Source: Melanocharis versteri (taxonomy: Eukaryota; Chordata; Aves; Passeriformes; Melanocharitidae). From it: DNA of 64,000 nucleotides. A model generated the notes under the pieces. That model was not told where the DNA came from. It did not search any database and saw nothing but the letters and a program-made list of their open reading frames with translations. The stretch spans positions 1,610,683-1,674,682 of the forward strand of contig VZTG01008661.1 in the NCBI GenBank assembly GCA_013397845.1, read 5' to 3'. The translations under genes were made by a program, and so were the position numbers. Of this stretch, positions 61,205 through 64,000 are shown piece after piece (positions within the stretch are counted from its first letter, which is position 1; every line of letters starts with the position of its first letter).

Positions 61205-63070
61205 ATGGAGCTGAGCCTGGTGCAGAGGTGAGAGCTCTATGGCTGCTAAACATAAATTATTTTACTTAAGGCATTAAATGTATTAACTTTCCTGGTTTAC
61301 CTTCCCTAATTTTCCAGTGATGACTAAGGAAAATCCCTTTTTCCAATTGCCTAGTCTAGAATTGTTGCTCTAAACCTGAGACTAGTTTAATATTCTGAGG
61401 AGAACTTTCTGCGCCAGAAATTTGTTATCAAGTTGTCACAGCTGAAACTGCTGCTAATCCCTGTCTTCTCTTACAGGTTTTTACTAATAGGGATATTATT
61501 CTCTGGAGTATGGACTCAAGAGAGACCAGGTAATGCTGCTATAAACTAATTTCACATCAGTTTCCAGGCTTTTCCATAGGTGATATCTAGGCTTATGTGT
61601 GTGTTTCAGAAGAGTCTGAAGCTCTTGTAGTAGCCTTACTTGCGTGTTTTTCTGAGAAACTTTAATCATACTGGGATTTGTTGGAAACTACACTCTTTAG
61701 TTTTATGTGTCACTATATTAAGCAAATGTTTCTACCTTTCCTCACTCTGGTAACAACTACTGATGGATTAATAAGGACTTTATTCTTATTTTCTTGAGTG
61801 TAGTTGTTGTTATTCACCATACAATATGTAAGGTCTTTTATCATAGTTTAACCCAGCTAAGTACCAGGCAGCTGTTTGCTCATTCCTCGTCCCCTCCTAC
61901 ACCAGCAGAATGAGGAGGAGAATCACACTGGCAATTTACAAAGATCGAAGTAAATAGATACTGGAGAAGGTTTTATCCATCTTGGAGCAATTATATAGCT
62001 TCTGCACTGAATCCAGTTGGTAGCTTGGAGTATGGGTGGAATAGGGTCATGTTCACCAGCATGTCTGCTGCTCCTTAGTGTGACCATCTCTGACATGGGA
62101 ATTGCATCACTAGTTAACTTCAGCCTCTGATGCTGAGCCCTCTAGGAAAAAGAAACCTCTCAGCTCTTAAAATGTACCACTGTTGCAAAAGGTCTGGTTG
62201 GTGTTAGCTAGTGATGCCCGAGAAACTCCCGTTTGAAGCAACAAATCCCCATTTATTAGAAGTGCATGTCAAATAAGGAGCCGTCTCTAGTCCTACACTT
62301 AGGACAGTGTGTACCTGCTTCCTGCCTGTAAGAGGTTTGGGAGCCATGGCCTGGTTTTTGCTGTGGTGATAGCTTGGCACTGGAGCTTCTCAAGCCGTTG
62401 CCTTTGCTCCTGGGTGGTCCTTTCCCAGTACAAGCCAGCTGGCTTCTGGTACTGGTACTTGGGCAAGTGACCAGGGTAGGCTGATGGACAGATAATGTGG
62501 CTGCTCTCCACCCAAATTGGCTTTTGGCTCTTGTGAATAGAGGGGGGAAGGTGGAGGTTGCTGGTTATTTTGTGGTTTATTTGTAGGGTTTTTTTGGTTG
62601 GGATTTTTTTGGTTTAGAGGTTGGGGTTTTTTCTCTTTTCAGGAGTGCATGGGACTTTCATATTCTGTTTTATTTCATCTAAGGTGTTCAGATTGGGGCA
62701 GCTAATCTAGCACCTTTTTGACCCTGTTCCAAAATCCTATTTCCATTACTGGCTGTTGCAGGTAGCATTGCCAAATTATCAGACACCATTACTAATAGGA
62801 TGCTAATTTTGGAGCTAGCTTTTCTCCTGGAATTACTGCCAGTATAAACACAACCTCTCACCCCTCCTGGCCAGAGATGTATGACTGTCACAACACTGAC
62901 TTGATAAAGCAATCTAGATTTGTTTGTATCTTATTTTGAATCCCCATCTTACCAGCCTTTCAATACACCCGACACAGGACCCATGGGTTCAGAGTGCTTG
63001 GGGAACCTTCTGAGGATAACAGTGAGTGCAGAATACTTTGAAGACAAATACTTGTCTCTTTCTGTTGTTG
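61205..63070 (+). CDS. 5' exons of a secreted zona-pellucida-type egg-coat protein, probably ZPAX (partial, continues past the window)
   Basis: Three small exons join in one frame. Exon 1 is 61205-61227 (ATG, donor GTGAGA), exon 2 is 61477-61529 (acceptor CTCTTACAG, donor GTAATG), exon 3 is 62978-63070 (acceptor GACACAG, donor GTAAGT). Together they give 55 complete codons. Residues 1 to about 20 form a signal peptide with the hydrophobic core FLLIGILFSGVW. Then follows mature sequence with the pattern Cys-Leu-Gly-Asn-x-x-Arg-Ile-x-Val and a later YFEDKYLSLSVV, which matches the first strands of a ZP-N module. Family knowledge: ZP proteins polymerise in the egg envelope. ZPAX has repeated N-terminal ZP-N modules and, as I recall, lies near KCNS3 on chicken chromosome 3. 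The ATG at 61205 has A at -3 and G at +4. An earlier ATG at 61198 is weak, close to the predicted cap and in another frame. Exon 4, expected to start with one leftover base (phase 1), was not found before 64000. The ZPAX assignment is inference; another ZP-N protein is possible. Confidence 0.7.
61841..61935 (-). mobile_element. ERVL-like LTR 3'-end fragment, reversed
   Basis: TTTAACCCAGCTAAGTACCA, then CAGCTGTTTGCTCATTCC and AGGAGGAGAATCAC are the reverse complement of the end of the LTR family at 51876-52459. Only the last ~95 bp remain, inside intron 2 of the egg-coat gene. Confidence 0.65.
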
Positions 63071-64000
63071 GTAAGTTGCCGTAGAAGAACTTGGCGAGAG
63101 AATCACACATGGTGAAATGTTTAAAGTTCTCTGAGGTGCTTCTATACTAGAATTCCCTGGATTATTCTACTATTATAGAGCTTAGTATGTTGGATCTCAT
63201 TGTAAGTAAAGCCAACTGCTGCCTTGGTTTCTGTGTAACCTGTACAGTCAACTTTTTTTTTGATAACTTGGCCATTATGAGACTTGATTTTGCTATCTTT
63301 GGGCTCAAACTGAAATGTGCATGGTAGTTTCTAGGCATGTTAAAGCTGGTGGATTTTCTTTGTGATAAGAATGTTTTTCAGTAACAGTACATATTATTCT
63401 GAAAATTCACTAGCCGAAGCTGACTACATTACTTATTCTTGCACTAGTATCTTTTCACCTTCTTGGCTTCAGCTTGGTGGAGGCATATACTTAATGAAGT
63501 TTAAGAAAAATTAAATTAGCTGGGCCCTCTAGCTATGGACTTAGTAGTCAGTAAATGGTGCATTTCAGTGGAAAGCATCACAGAATGCCCTGGAAGGGCA
63601 CAGTGATAATACTTTTGGGCTATAAACACCCTCTGTAAGATTATATGTATAGAATGCAAATTTGGCCTTGAAAAAGCTCTCTATGCCATCCATTTTTCTA
63701 GGAGGTTAAACTTGTGTCAAAACCCACTTAAAATGTGTTCTTTGTTCAGGCATCTTCACTTACGCACAATGACACTCTGCAGCTGAGGTACATACATCTT
63801 AAAAGCATGAAGCAATTATTTTTGGAAGGAAAAAACCCAAAACAACTAAAACACAGAACAATGAAAAGCTCAGAATCATAAAATTGTTTGTATACTAAAA
63901 ACATCCAAGCTAACCTTTAGTGGATTATTTCCTGAAGAGACGCTGCTGGGCAGGCATCAGATAAACATCAGCCTGTGCCAGCCCCAGGTCAGTGTCCTGA
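63071..64000 (+). other. Start of intron 3 of the egg-coat gene
   Basis: Begins with the donor GTAAGT. No in-phase ZP exon (expected to carry the Cys-Gly-Tyr and Trp-Gly-Asn motifs) is visible before the window ends. Short CR1-like bits (for example CAGAATCATAAAATTG near 63872) are too short to call. Confidence 0.45.

Noticed and set aside
62555..62645. T/G-rich stretch with GGTTTTTTTGG units
   Set aside because: Simple low-complexity sequence in an intron, without a regular repeat unit.
62956..62977. Alternative acceptor ATCTTACCAG for exon 3 of the egg-coat gene
   Set aside because: Using it puts the exon in a frame that hits TGA before the donor. The GACACAG acceptor keeps the ZP-like frame open.
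63751..63788. Exon-like segment (TTTGTTCAG acceptor, AG/GTACAT donor) as exon 4 of the egg-coat gene
   Set aside because: In the phase set by exon 3 it meets a TGA after seven codons, and it lacks the expected ZP-N residues.

Overview
This window looks like bird nuclear DNA. It has fragments of the avian LINE family CR1 on both strands, several avian-type endogenous retrovirus LTRs, AT-rich intergenic sequence, intron/exon structure, and CpG islands rather than operons. A short tRNA-headed, CR1-tailed SINE at 60776-60912 resembles the SINE family known from passerines, so a songbird or other perching bird is the best guess. That is an inference from memory of the family, not a database match.

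Only two protein-coding genes can be supported. (1) Minus strand, 24357-25838: the complete coding exon of KCNS3 (Kv9.3), an electrically silent voltage-gated potassium channel subunit, 493 aa and intact. A 3' splice site lies 49 nt upstream of the ATG (exon edge at 25887), so one or more 5'UTR exons must lie at higher coordinates. The CpG island at 42990-43780, interrupted by a 363-N assembly gap, is the likeliest promoter. In that case 25.9-43 kb is KCNS3 intron. (2) Plus strand, from 61205: the first three coding exons (61205-61227, 61477-61529, 62978-63070) of a secreted protein. They encode a signal peptide followed by the start of a zona-pellucida-type (ZP-N) domain. A TATA box and a CAGGTG E-box sit upstream with the spacing typical of oocyte egg-coat genes. 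I infer ZPAX, which continues beyond the right edge.

Layout: 1-15.3 kb is gene-free sequence with small tandem repeats. 15.3-23.7 kb is gene-free with two CR1 copies. 23.7-25.9 kb holds the KCNS3 3'UTR and coding exon. 26-43 kb is the probable KCNS3 intron with an LTR and CR1 fragments. 43-43.8 kb is the CpG island and gap. 44-51.5 kb is featureless. 51.5-55.1 kb is a cluster of retroviral remnants, including an antisense pol fragment between two LTRs in opposite orientations. 55-58.7 kb is featureless. 58.7-59 kb is a second, unassigned CpG island. 59.7-60.9 kb is an LTR plus the SINE, stacked just upstream of the egg-coat gene. 61.2-64 kb holds the 5' exons of that gene.

The two genes point away from each other and need not share function: one modulates membrane potential, the other is probably an egg envelope component. 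Nothing here supports a novel multi-gene system. The most interesting content is the small-exon egg-coat gene start, the start-stop uORF of KCNS3 and the orphan CpG island.
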